Assembly: GCF_001039355.2 (NCBI RefSeq)
Contig: NW_019774436.1
Location: forward strand, 456,629 to 506,106
DNA from: Lingula anatina
Taxonomy: Eukaryota; Brachiopoda; Lingulata; Lingulida; Lingulidae
Direction: 5' to 3'
Length of the DNA: 49,478 nucleotides
The notes below the pieces were generated by a model. The model searched no databases. It was not told the DNA's origin and worked only from the letters and a program-made list of their open reading frames with translations. Numbering within the stretch: position 1 is the first letter of the stretch; every line of letters starts with the position of its first letter. The position numbers were made by a program, and so were the translations under genes. Positions 47,201-48,940 of the stretch are shown here, in pieces.

Positions 47201-47201
47201 T
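10..47201 (-). CDS. Adhesion GPCR, LRR-LU-SEA-HormR-GAIN-7TM (whole gene, spliced)
   Basis: A cell-surface receptor of the adhesion GPCR family. It is predicted to cleave itself at the GPS and to signal through G proteins when the tethered peptide is exposed. All exons listed below join with compatible phases. With one SEA-HormR cassette the protein is about 1,165 residues; with both it is about 1,367. The 7TM core resembles group G (ADGRG) receptors, for example the helix 3 to helix 4 segments [12 protein letters not shown] and IVGWGVP. The order SEA-HormR-GAIN matches what is known for ADGRG6, but that receptor has CUB and pentraxin domains where this one has LRR and Ly6/uPAR domains. The ligand cannot be read from the sequence. 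Uncertain points are the true start, the 3' end of exon 6, and whether the cassette is really duplicated. Confidence 0.9.
207..626. other. Intron 23, no further feature seen
   Basis: AT-rich, non-repetitive by eye. An alternative stop (607-609) after TM7 lies at its 5' side if the donor is skipped. Confidence 0.6.
627..1030 (-). CDS. Adhesion GPCR exon 23: ECL2 end, TM5 to TM7 and proximal tail
   Basis: Begins with the ECL2 motif [12 protein letters not shown]5 is [19 protein letters not shown]6 is [20 protein letters not shown], with the GLTW motif. TM7 is [21 protein letters not shown] strong donor (AAAAG/gtaagag) lies four codons before an in-frame stop at 607-609. Using it joins the tail exon in phase; reading through instead would end the protein at GKRKSK, so a short isoform is possible. 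Confidence 0.95.
1376..1457 (-). CDS. Adhesion GPCR exon 22: TM4 and ECL2
   Basis: Encodes [20 protein letters not shown] and TGYEEA. It is entered by completing the Gly codon of GWGVP and ends TT/C to make Phe before the conserved CWL. This region is short and covered by no long ORF. Confidence 0.92.
1955..2099 (-). CDS. Adhesion GPCR exon 21: TM3, ICL2 and start of TM4
   Basis: Encodes [32 protein letters not shown] and KFAIVGWG. The HYFLL...WM..EAF.MYLALV pattern is close to ADGRG receptors. 145 bases, leaving in phase 1. Confidence 0.95.
2100..3179. other. Intron 20, no further feature seen
   Basis: AT-rich. The plus-strand open frame that overlaps exon 21 (1890-2207) is its antisense shadow. 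No repeat is recognised. Confidence 0.5.
3180..3297 (-). CDS. Adhesion GPCR exon 20: ICL1, TM2 and start of ECL1
   Basis: Encodes [20 protein letters not shown] then [19 protein letters not shown]. The KLR.D.PSKI.IQLC signature is diagnostic of adhesion GPCR TM2. The last Cys is the partner of the ECL2 Cys. Confidence 0.93.
3418..3535. mobile_element. Degenerate AGGGATAATAACT-family fragment
   Basis: Contains AAAGGAGATAATT at one side and GGCCAAAATGAACGG with TTTTATCCCTTAAAC at the other. It is shortened relative to the full elements. Confidence 0.5.
3610..3737 (-). CDS. Adhesion GPCR exon 19: TM1
   Basis: Encodes [20 protein letters not shown] and [20 protein letters not shown], the first membrane helix with the group-typical YVGCGLS. 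Acceptor gattgcag. The exon ends in phase 2 (AC/G). Confidence 0.93.
4517..4772. mobile_element. Short inverted-repeat element with long termini, GGGCTCATTCCCA family
   Basis: Both ends read AGGGCTCATTCCCA inward. The arms match imperfectly for about 80 bases, sharing TAGATTGATC, GTCTC.CTGA and AATCAGAT. About 255 bp, non-coding, in the intron after TM1. Confidence 0.75.
4842..4893. repeat. (TAA)n microsatellite
   Basis: About 17 tandem AAT/TAA units. An apparent poly-Tyr ORF on the minus strand is only this repeat. Confidence 0.95.
4988..5546. other. Part of intron 18, unannotated, after the N at 4987
   Basis: A somewhat more GC-rich stretch with blocks such as CTTCTCTCTCGTTACTTCAC and CTCTCGTGAAATCTCGCTCC. 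It may be a decayed element. An 87-codon plus-strand ORF (5179-5442) shows no recognisable protein. Confidence 0.4.
5547..5699 (-). CDS. Adhesion GPCR exon 18: GPS motif
   Basis: Encodes the GPCR proteolysis site: [20 protein letters not shown], then GCRLAG, then [13 protein letters not shown]. The four cysteines, two tryptophans and the HL/T cleavage tripeptide are intact, so autoproteolysis between Leu and Thr is expected. The tethered agonist would start TNFALLV. Phase 0, donor gtaagt. Confidence 0.95.
6028..6198 (-). CDS. Adhesion GPCR exon 17: GAIN subdomain B strands
   Basis: Encodes 57 residues including [10 protein letters not shown] and [17 protein letters not shown]. The second is the conserved PV.I.F.H strand just before the GPS. 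Phase 0 at both ends. The donor (gtgatt) is weak but is the one that keeps frame and family spacing. Confidence 0.88.
6525..6773. mobile_element. Foldback element with arms of about 85 bases
   Basis: The left arm (from GGATCCGTTCACATG) and the right arm (ending CATGTGAACGGAGCC) are nearly perfect reverse complements, sharing GTGATCATGGTCTGTGCCCT. The loop of about 75 bases is itself palindromic in part (GTAATTAC..). Non-coding. Confidence 0.85.
6905..7480. repeat. Interspersed repeat, AGAGGATCAGAGAGG family, split by the foldback element
   Basis: Starts CTAGAGGATCAGAGAGGTG, continues through a CCACCAGCTGG block and later CCAGTTTTGGAGATATAAGG and AAGGTCAAAGGTCAA. It is interrupted at 7101-7275 by the foldback element. 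Related copies are at 8465-8625 and 8626-9050. Confidence 0.7.
7101..7275. mobile_element. Foldback element with AACCTTCGGAC repeats
   Basis: 175 bp with ends GGGGGCCGTAGCGATAGTCC and GGACTATCGAGATGCCCCC. It is built from inverted and direct copies of TTCATTGGTCCGAA. A 7-bp direct repeat GGAAAAA flanks it (7094-7100 and 7276-7282). A related repeat near 8800 lacks it, showing the empty site. Confidence 0.85.
7700..7855 (-). CDS. Adhesion GPCR exon 16: GAIN subdomain B
   Basis: Encodes 52 residues. The [13 protein letters not shown] strand is followed by [17 protein letters not shown], which matches the RV.F.VY....LF motif of GAIN subdomain B. Phase 0 at both ends. Confidence 0.9.
8027..8201 (-). 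CDS. Adhesion GPCR exon 15: GAIN domain
   Basis: Encodes [31 protein letters not shown] and on to NTNENV. The ID.FAEKV pattern and the following beta strands are GAIN-like. Donor gtaagt, acceptor tattgcag. Confidence 0.88.
8465..9050. repeat. Interspersed repeat, AGAGGATCAGAGAGG family, two tandem pieces
   Basis: A short copy starts near 8466 and a longer one near 8626. The long copy runs through CATCTCCAGTGTTGTG, CCAGTTTTGGAGACATAAGG and GGTCAATTTCAAGATCACA. Confidence 0.65.
9050..10100. repeat. Older tandem duplication, unit 1
   Basis: Shares ordered blocks with 10560-11460: GATGACCATGTGTACAGACA, AAGAAAGTGGTGTAAAGAGA, TTGCTATAATAAGAAAGAAT and TTTATTAGAGGGATAATAAA. Identity is moderate with several indels, so it is older than the 7-kb duplication. 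No aGPCR exon is seen in it. Confidence 0.7.
10235..10856. repeat. Direct repeat of about 300 bases on both sides of the N at 10543
   Basis: 10235-10542 and 10544-10856 are nearly identical, from AACAGCATAACTTTGTGAAG to GAAATGCCAAACTGTGG. This is what two overlapping but unmerged contig ends look like. Confidence 0.85.
10560..11460. repeat. Older tandem duplication, unit 2
   Basis: Second unit of the 9050-10100 duplication, in the same order. It has a short open frame at 11265-11459 that unit 1 interrupts with stops, so it is probably not coding. Confidence 0.7.
12372..12597 (-). CDS. Adhesion GPCR exon 14: GAIN subdomain A (helical)
   Basis: Encodes [20 protein letters not shown] and [19 protein letters not shown], then a Ser/Asn-rich segment to SQSVNR. 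The helical LLDRIL region is typical of the start of GAIN subdomain A. Phases: entered with AT, left with AG. Confidence 0.83.
12935..13267. mobile_element. Short inverted-repeat element, AGGGATAATAACT family
   Basis: Ends AGGGATAATAACT and AGTTATTATCCCTC are inverted, and TAA is duplicated at both flanks. About 333 bp, non-coding. The left end of large repeat copy B starts inside this sequence. The 3-bp TAA duplication is like that of PIF/Harbinger-type elements. Confidence 0.75.
13832..13944 (-). CDS. HormR domain exon 2, cassette copy A
   Basis: Encodes a Cys from the split TG/C codon, then [20 protein letters not shown]. It leaves in phase 1 at gtatgt and its last G joins AT of the next exon to give Asp (KVDQDNVEEI). 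It closes the HormR domain and leads into GAIN. Confidence 0.8.
14060..14377. mobile_element. AGGGATAATAACT-family element, reverse orientation (copy A)
   Basis: Starts AAGGGATAACAACTGTT and ends AACAGTTGTTATCTCTTTAA, with inner GGCCAAAAAATTGATTTT. About 318 bp. The equivalent in copy B is 20756-21057. Confidence 0.65.
14542..14607. repeat. (CA)n microsatellite
   Basis: About 33 CA units in copy A. The corresponding place in copy B (near 21225) has no CA run. Confidence 0.95.
14704..14851 (-). CDS. HormR domain exon 1, cassette copy A
   Basis: Same extent and phases as copy B. The acceptor (tatttgaag) is poor in pyrimidines, but it is the only site upstream that gives both a matching phase and an open frame; the nearer catag site shifts the frame. 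Encodes a Cys, the WQDRW motif and a second Cys (LPCRYNLGN). Confidence 0.75.
15028..15206 (-). CDS. SEA domain exon 3, cassette copy A
   Basis: Encodes [20 protein letters not shown], then [13 protein letters not shown], to FKDGSL. Several N-glycosylation sequons are visible (NES, NIS). It joins HormR exon 1 by a Gly codon split G/GT. Confidence 0.82.
15290..15455. mobile_element. Degenerate CATTCC-type inverted-repeat element (copy A)
   Basis: One end is GGCCCCATTCCAGCA and the other TGGAAATGGGATATTAG. The inner ATAGATTGATCAAACTC and TTGATCTACGTAGACC are inverted. It is related to the 4517-4772 element and recurs at 22851-23014 in copy B. Confidence 0.55.
15596..15663 (-). CDS. SEA domain exon 2, cassette copy A
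   Basis: A 68-base exon, protein identical to copy B. It links the first SEA helix region to the central strand exon through a Ser codon split AG/C. Confidence 0.8.
16180..16220. repeat. (CA)n microsatellite
   Basis: About 20 CA units. The copy B equivalent at 23865-23897 is shorter. Confidence 0.95.
16304..16732. mobile_element. Dimeric inverted-repeat element, TGCATTCCCAGA family (copy A)
   Basis: The outer ends are GTGCATTCCCAGATATTTAG and ATCTGTGGGAATGGGATCTT. The unit, with AACTCCCTGGGGGTT, TTAATTACCCCCTTA and GTAGGCGGGACAGAC, occurs twice in tandem. This looks like one element inserted in another or a tandem dimer. Confidence 0.75.
17903..18000 (-). CDS. SEA domain exon 1, cassette copy A
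   Basis: Same protein as copy B at 25541-25638. It is entered in phase 1 (TG completes the previous codon), so it could follow either LU exon 8 or HormR exon 2 of copy B without breaking the frame. Confidence 0.8.
19679..19679. other. Assembly gap (single N) at the junction of the two 7-kb copies
   Basis: Poly-T of more than 35 bases precedes the N. Copy B starts immediately after. Other single Ns are at 4987, 10543 and 21985. Confidence 0.95.
20526..20638 (-). CDS. HormR domain exon 2, cassette copy B
   Basis: Encodes [20 protein letters not shown] and so on to NDTKVDQ, with the W.PP...C ending of HormR domains. It has Ser to Thr and Phe to Leu relative to copy A. The donor is gtgtgt where copy A has gtatgt; both are usable. 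It leaves in phase 1, so it can splice either to copy A SEA exon 1 (making a tandem cassette) or to the first GAIN exon. Confidence 0.78.
20756..21057. mobile_element. AGGGATAATAACT-family element, reverse orientation (copy B)
   Basis: Counterpart of 14060-14377. It has a small internal deletion near 20880. Confidence 0.65.
21294..22211. mobile_element. Terminal-inverted-repeat element inserted only in copy B
   Basis: The termini TACCATGG and CCATGGTA extend into inverted repeats of about 65 bases holding GCGTCTTTTAGACGCCCC. The 6-bp direct repeat AATTTT flanks it (21288-21293 and 22212-22217). Copy A has one AATTTT at the matching place (near 14650), so the insertion site is fully resolved. 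There is no transposase ORF. Inner inverted segments contain TATTGGACATGGGTCAGTTG. An N at 21985 lies inside, flanked by a duplicated stretch of about 165 bases. Confidence 0.85.
22266..22413 (-). CDS. HormR domain exon 1, cassette copy B
   Basis: Begins [20 protein letters not shown] and ends in NLPATAVRQ. Copy B has Leu where copy A has Phe (RSLSLP against RSFSLP). The frame is fixed by the GG/T phase to the SEA exon and by TG/C to the next exon. Cys and Trp spacing fits a hormone-receptor domain. Confidence 0.75.
22588..22766 (-). CDS. SEA domain exon 3, cassette copy B
   Basis: Encodes the SEA central strand region: [20 protein letters not shown], then [14 protein letters not shown], to FKDGSL. 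It differs from copy A by His to Asn (FNG, which creates an N-glycosylation sequon NGT) and Thr to Met (TRMN). It leaves in phase 1 at gtacgt. No classic SEA autocleavage sequence (G-SVVV-like) is present; GTVSY occupies that position. Confidence 0.8.
22851..23014. mobile_element. Degenerate CATTCC-type inverted-repeat element (copy B)
   Basis: Counterpart of 15290-15455, with several point differences in the right arm. Confidence 0.55.
23149..23216 (-). CDS. SEA domain exon 2, cassette copy B
   Basis: A 68-base exon encoding [20 protein letters not shown]. It has two silent differences from copy A. Acceptor cctttcag, donor gtaatt. Confidence 0.8.
23865..23897. repeat. (CA)n microsatellite
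   Basis: Copy B equivalent of 16180-16220 with fewer units. Confidence 0.95.
23981..24411. mobile_element. Dimeric inverted-repeat element, TGCATTCCCAGA family (copy B)
   Basis: Counterpart of 16304-16732 with the same dimer structure. Confidence 0.75.
25541..25638 (-). CDS. SEA domain exon 1, cassette copy B
   Basis: Encodes [20 protein letters not shown] and the helix that follows ([12 protein letters not shown]). It is entered in phase 1 and left in phase 0 at gtatgt. It is the direct splice partner of LU exon 8 if the sequence is taken as written. It differs from copy A by one silent change. Confidence 0.8.
27747..27782. repeat. (TTA)n microsatellite
   Basis: About 11 TTA/TAT units directly before a change of sequence character at 27783. 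Confidence 0.9.
28209..28720 (+). repeat. Tandem units of about 250 bp with an exon-like core
   Basis: Two adjacent units share GACAAGTGA.TC...GATGA, CTGAAGAACAA/CTGCAGAACAA and TGGTAAGCT. Each core has an acceptor-like tattttag and a donor-like gtaagct. The first core is open ([20 protein letters not shown], then NNSVP); the second has a stop. A third partial unit starts near 28716. Confidence 0.5.
28792..29067 (+). pseudogene. Open frame of 91 codons, unidentified, possible exon
   Basis: Encodes [20 protein letters not shown] and later [20 protein letters not shown]. It looks protein-like, but I do not recognise it. It is in an adhesion GPCR intron on the opposite strand, between the exon-like tandem units and the Cys-rich fragment at 29300. 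It may be part of one decayed gene. Confidence 0.35.
29300..29660 (+). pseudogene. Broken coding fragment, Arg/Lys-rich with CxC-like cysteines
   Basis: After a caccaacag acceptor-like site the frame reads [20 protein letters not shown], then [10 protein letters not shown], a stop, and CKPKCKKL. This pattern recalls a widespread unnamed invertebrate gene family often found near transposons. Stops and frame changes follow, so it is a remnant. The family call is from memory and weak. Confidence 0.35.
31270..31515. repeat. Minisatellite-like tandem repeat, four units of about 60 bp
   Basis: Units near 31275, 31336, 31396 and 31460 each contain a CATCAA(C/G)..GTCTTTTCCTGCTT-like block, then (G/A)TGTAT.A.TA.A and a TTTAC..G.G(T/C)TG spacer. 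Divergence between units is moderate. Confidence 0.75.
32062..32202 (+). pseudogene. Exon-like open segment, unidentified
   Basis: After tttttag the frame reads [20 protein letters not shown], then [20 protein letters not shown]. It ends before gttaag. It may belong with the other plus-strand pieces between 28 and 33 kb. Confidence 0.3.
32906..33064 (+). pseudogene. Exon-like open segment, unidentified
   Basis: Follows a good pyrimidine-rich acceptor (ctcttttgcag) and reads [20 protein letters not shown], then [18 protein letters not shown]. No matching neighbour exons could be joined with confidence. Confidence 0.3.
33670..33766. repeat. (TAAA)n microsatellite
   Basis: About 95 bases of nearly pure AAAT units, about 125 bases from LU exon 8 (on its 3', intron side). 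Confidence 0.95.
33891..34065 (-). CDS. Adhesion GPCR exon 8: Ly6/uPAR (LU) domain, second half
   Basis: A 175-base exon encoding Cys 5 to 10 of the LU fold. It begins [20 protein letters not shown] and ends with the diagnostic SCCLGDNCN. Spacing after Cys 5 is 16, 5, 16, 0 and 4 residues and then Asn, as in single LU domains of the CD59 type. It leaves in phase 1 (TCAT/gtatgt), which fits the SEA exon. LU exons 7 and 8 together form a module with phase-1 introns at both ends, the usual mark of a shuffled domain. Confidence 0.85.
34066..36229. other. Intron 7, left part, no gene recognised
   Basis: AT-rich. The open frames at 34081-34275 (plus) and 34825-35010 (minus) have no recognisable domain. 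The LINE fragment and the nested GPCR follow. Confidence 0.45.
36230..36620 (+). pseudogene. Decayed LINE (non-LTR retrotransposon) fragment
   Basis: A plus-strand frame broken by a few stops reads [20 protein letters not shown] upstream and [18 protein letters not shown] downstream. The KYFLNLEK motif is the linker between endonuclease and reverse transcriptase in L1-like LINEs. No reverse transcriptase domain follows. Confidence 0.65.
37189..38760 (+). CDS. Rhodopsin-class (class A) GPCR, intronless, nested in the adhesion GPCR
   Basis: A complete 523-residue seven-helix receptor in one exon. TM1 holds GN (residues 35-36), TM2 LAILD (Asp 63), TM3 begins at Cys 90 and ends DRYYAVC (114-120), ECL2 has Cys 177, TM6 has SWAPFW (around 450-455) and TM7 has NPILY (493-497). 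The third intracellular loop is very long (about residues 217-435), polar and rich in Lys, Ser and Glu. The usual Trp of TM4 and Pro of TM5 are not seen. The ligand is not recognisable; peptide or orphan class A is the best guess. The ATG context is accATGG. A ctttcag acceptor-like site at 37131-37137 suggests an untranslated first exon. It lies antisense inside the intron that splits the LU domain. Confidence 0.93.
   Translation: MGEKHNLQETEGFPFLPLIPTIIFMVALIIIGTCGNMIVVFVFSLKRKKSTANYYQFILAILDLFACVFLHPYIISKLFNMDNQTNVVPCKIFEFLIHASLLSEGLVLVAVAVDRYYAVCQPMKFVNAFNRTRGMLIAAVTVGVLLSIPLLQFYGVHTVQEKPAYSKYNHTVTRYLCDYSDIYQGSLSQGVFGAVVLLMFCVSLITVTVLYLVIAKAIHDRRRRVEPIRSISAFMTKPGPDAKRLQKTKVDSQKQSVSENIPSKYSTEASTSDSKSTRFTARSEEVATEETQAKKVTNTVCEHEEDTNKLKKLNKNTPLMTKVYFECHLANSSKIEYIKDKSEENCEIIDDAKVINLEQESGTSTEQKNYNMKESTIQQDSSRIKNGSHLHCPSPVSIKTNASLDDKVGKGYLAKEHEKTSAWNWPDKPKQLASKGAKVLFLVTLVFALSWAPFWVIKFASMINPNFWPEKTFVDIAFKVLLMHAFYLNNAINPILYTLMNKAFATDVKDVVRKLRQRLQPEL
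39019..39067. repeat. (GA)n followed by (TG)n microsatellite
   Basis: A pure GA run switches to an imperfect TG run. Confidence 0.9.
39268..39493. mobile_element. Single inverted-repeat element, TGCATTCCCAGA family
   Basis: A monomer of the family, reverse orientation, about 225 bp. The ends ACCCCATTCCCATAGATTTT and GATCTAAATCTCTGGGAATG are inverted. TTAG lies at both flanks and may be the target duplication. It is about 500 bp past the stop of the nested GPCR and may lie in its 3' UTR. Confidence 0.72.
40257..40283 (+). terminator. Candidate polyadenylation signals for the nested GPCR
   Basis: AATAAA hexamers occur near 40258 and 40278, about 1.5 kb past the stop codon. They are the first closely spaced pair seen downstream in an AT-rich stretch. 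Earlier single sites cannot be excluded. Confidence 0.25.
41190..41223. repeat. (CA)n microsatellite
   Basis: About 16 CA units, 58 bases from LU exon 7 (on its 3', intron side). Confidence 0.95.
41281..41366 (-). CDS. Adhesion GPCR exon 7: Ly6/uPAR (LU) domain, first half
   Basis: An 86-base exon entered in phase 1 and left in phase 0. It encodes [20 protein letters not shown], giving Cys 1 to 4 of a three-finger LU domain with CxxC, eight residues, C, four residues, C. Acceptor ttgctttcag, donor gtaagt. Exon 8 supplies the remaining six cysteines. The intron after this exon holds the nested rhodopsin-class GPCR. Confidence 0.8.
41598..41746 (-). CDS. Adhesion GPCR exon 6: LRR C-terminal-cap-like (3' end uncertain)
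   Basis: Acceptor ttattatag leads in the correct phase into [20 protein letters not shown], then an [13 protein letters not shown] segment that resembles an LRRCT cap. The exon must end in phase 1 to join the LU exon. One fitting donor is ctag/gtctgt at 41597. A second, atga/gtcagc at 41531, would extend the exon to 41532 and keep a later Cys (IDC) that a cap would normally have. Both are weak. A further small exon in between is also possible. Confidence 0.5.
42039..42104 (-). CDS. Adhesion GPCR exon 5: last clear leucine-rich repeat
   Basis: A 66-base exon, phase 2 at both ends, encoding [19 protein letters not shown] and then SSL. The acceptor is catttcag and the donor gtaagt. It is the shortest of the LRR exons. 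Confidence 0.83.
42229..42278. repeat. (ATT)n microsatellite, interrupted
   Basis: ATT units with CATTATTATGATC interruptions, in the intron between LRR exons 4 and 5. Confidence 0.9.
42359..42427 (-). CDS. Adhesion GPCR exon 4: leucine-rich repeat
   Basis: A 69-base exon, phase 2 at both ends, encoding a repeat with the core [18 protein letters not shown]. The donor is gtaagt. It joins in frame to its neighbours. Confidence 0.85.
42697..42771 (-). CDS. Adhesion GPCR exon 3: leucine-rich repeat
   Basis: A 75-base exon, phase 2 at both ends, encoding a repeat with the core [18 protein letters not shown]. The acceptor is ttctag and the donor gtaagc. Confidence 0.85.
42968..43076. repeat. Tandem pair of units of about 55 bp
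   Basis: GGGTCAAAGGAAACTAATCA followed by TGC.CCATTTCTTTT occurs twice in succession. Confidence 0.8.
43724..43795 (-). CDS. Adhesion GPCR exon 2: leucine-rich repeat
   Basis: A 72-base exon, exactly one 24-residue LRR, with phase 2 at both ends (tcttcag acceptor, gtaagt donor). It encodes [18 protein letters not shown] followed by TNLTLL, with the L..N.....P...F..L..L spacing of the motif. The one-repeat-per-exon layout is typical of LRR ectodomains such as LGR and ADGRA receptors. Confidence 0.85.
43826..44152. mobile_element. Short inverted-repeat element, AGGGATAATAACT family
   Basis: Full-length relative of the 12935-13267 element, with the same ends and internal blocks such as GACCACGTGACCTCCAT. 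TAA flanks both sides (43823-43825 and 44153-44155). It sits just upstream of LRR exon 2 in its intron. Confidence 0.78.
44156..45639. other. Part of intron 1, no gene recognised
   Basis: Short minus-strand open frames at 44437-44652, 44703-44927 and 45048-45281 are unlinked by phase or splice sites to the receptor. A small perfect hairpin lies at 44867-44904. Confidence 0.4.
45640..45877. mobile_element. Truncated copy of the TAAAGCCTCGGTCACA element
   Basis: About 200 bases match the right end of the neighbouring element (46615-46818), including CATCCTCCGTACGTGCTTAC, and end in GGTTGTGACCGAGGCTTTA. The left terminus is missing. Confidence 0.65.
45907..46818. mobile_element. GC-rich element with TAAAGCCTCGGTCACA termini
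   Basis: Both ends read TAAAGCCTCGGTCACA.CCGG inward; about 912 bp. It is clearly richer in G+C and CpG than its surroundings. There is no convincing transposase. A TA dinucleotide at each end suggests TA target sites. It lies in intron 1 of the adhesion GPCR. Confidence 0.75.
46957..47201 (-). CDS. Adhesion GPCR exon 1: putative signal peptide and LRR N-terminal cap
   Basis: The chosen ATG is at 47199-47201 ([10 protein letters not shown]), because a splice acceptor (tcatttcag) at 47248-47250 lies inside the longer ORF and makes its earlier Met intronic. A hydrophobic stretch ([12 protein letters not shown]) could act as a signal anchor or signal peptide. A Cys pair (PTCIF and STDCQSRGI) followed by a beta-strand-like VPKETTIL is typical of an LRRNT cap. 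The exon ends in phase 2 at a gtaagt donor and splices to LRR exon 2 to restore Leu. Confidence 0.75.
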
Positions 47202-47247
47202 TTTTTTTCGGTAGATTTGGTGAAGTTCTGGGTTTAGTTCGTCAAAT

Positions 47248-48749
47248 CTGAAATGAGTCAAAAATGTATAATCTGTAGATACATATATTCATAAAAATTA
47301 TAACGTTATCAGACGAAGAATTCAACCTATCTGCATTGTGAATTCAACTGTGGATAGTAACAACATAATATCTCATGAACTGTTGGCTCACTTACAGGAT
47401 AATACATGAAATATTTTCTCTTGCCGCATTACTGTAAATAAACCAAGACGGTTAGCTAAAAATGAGACAAGTGCGCCGCATAAATCGAAAGAAAAAACTC
47501 ATGTGAAGGCAATCGCAATCCTTAATAGGAAAGACGGTACTTAAACAATCTGGAACGGAGGTGAAATAAAGAACAGATCTCTTCGGAGTTTCTCGTTTGT
47601 ATATCTGTAATGCCATTTTTAAATCTAGGGCCTGTCATCCCCTCACAGACAGTAATTGAGACAGATAAATATTGTATGAATAAGCGATTTCGAAAATAAG
47701 CTATTTACATTTAGGCTCAAGTCAGTTATTCAGAGTTTTTTCAGGCGTTTTTCAATTATTTCACCCAAAAGCTTGTCGCTCCATAGACTAGGCCCTATGC
47801 TCTTTGGCTTGCTAATAATTTCTTCTTCCATTCGGTGTTACAAAAACGAGAAATATATCATCCAAATTTAATTTGAGATTAATTAAGATATGATTGGTAT
47901 TCGATATAATTAAAGATGTTTCCATTTTTAGGTGTACGTTAAAAATCGTGTGTACAGAAATAACAACCACTATAAAAAGTTTATTCTTACAATGGCATAC
48001 ATCGTTCTGAGATAAATAGAAGGCCTCTTATTAACTTCATTTAACCGAGGAAAGAATCAAATCTAGCGACAGTGTTATTTGTGGAAATAACAGGACTTCT
48101 AAATCGTCTAGGTTCAGATTAAGAGGTGACTCATACATGAAAGAAAGGTCAACTAAAGCATAGAGTTTTTAAGTTAAGACGCTAGGTTAAGTTTATTCCA
48201 CAAAAGAGGATGTGCACTGTGATGTTCAGTTGAGTGTAATAATCGCAATTAATACACAGCGTTGTGTTTCATGTTAGTTATTTGTGTCTAGTGCGTCTTC
48301 TTTCGTGTATGCCACGTTTACTTAAAACACTTTTCCTTTTTCTATTAACGACATTTTGGTTGAATCTAACTTGTTTGAAAAAATGTTATATCATTAGAAT
48401 AAGCATAAAGGAAACAAGGTCAAACATTTTTTATAGTTCAGAACGGACTTAGATAAATAATTGTTATAAGAACTATAAAACCTTGTGTAGTGATTATTGG
48501 GTCAAATATGGTCCACTGATTACCAAACACTGAATGTTTCCTCACTAAATCAATATAATATTGTAATAATGAAAGACCAACTGGCTTTTTCACTTCGAAG
48601 AATCCGTCAAGAGATTAGTGAAATACAGGAAGCTCAATTCAAAATGTAACAAAAGTAAAGCGAGTCAATATTGCAATTGAATATACCAAACATGATTTTA
48701 ATCATGACCTAAAAGTCACATGACTATGGTTATTGAATCTAACTCACAC
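47248..48749. other. Intron upstream of exon 1 (or 5' flank), no feature seen
   Basis: AT-rich and apparently unique. It is bounded on one side by the acceptor before exon 1 and on the other by the donor of the possible upstream exon. Confidence 0.45.
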
Positions 48750-48940
48750 CTTTTGGTGCTTTCCAGTCTGATTTTCCACTCGAGACCGGCTGTAAAAAGA
48801 TTGAGATACTCCGACCATCTCATTCTGTCCAATTTTTCGCTTACATCTGCATATATAGTCTCTTTGGTAGTTTTTACTTCATAAACGTGTGACCAAGTTG
48901 TTTGTCCTGCGTCATCGACAGGAATGGGTACATGACAGTG
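48750..48940 (-). CDS. Possible upstream coding exon of the adhesion GPCR
   Basis: A 191-base segment is open in one minus frame. It ends at a good donor (AAAAG/gtgtgag) in phase 2. The next exon has an acceptor at 47248-47250 and begins with the one base needed to complete an Arg codon, so the reading frame runs straight into exon 1. The encoded stretch is charged and holds Met at 48821-48823 (MRWSEYLNLF). The acceptor before it is weak (tgacag). It may be coding, a 5' UTR exon, or chance. If coding, the hydrophobic stretch in exon 1 would not be a classical N-terminal signal peptide. Confidence 0.35.
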
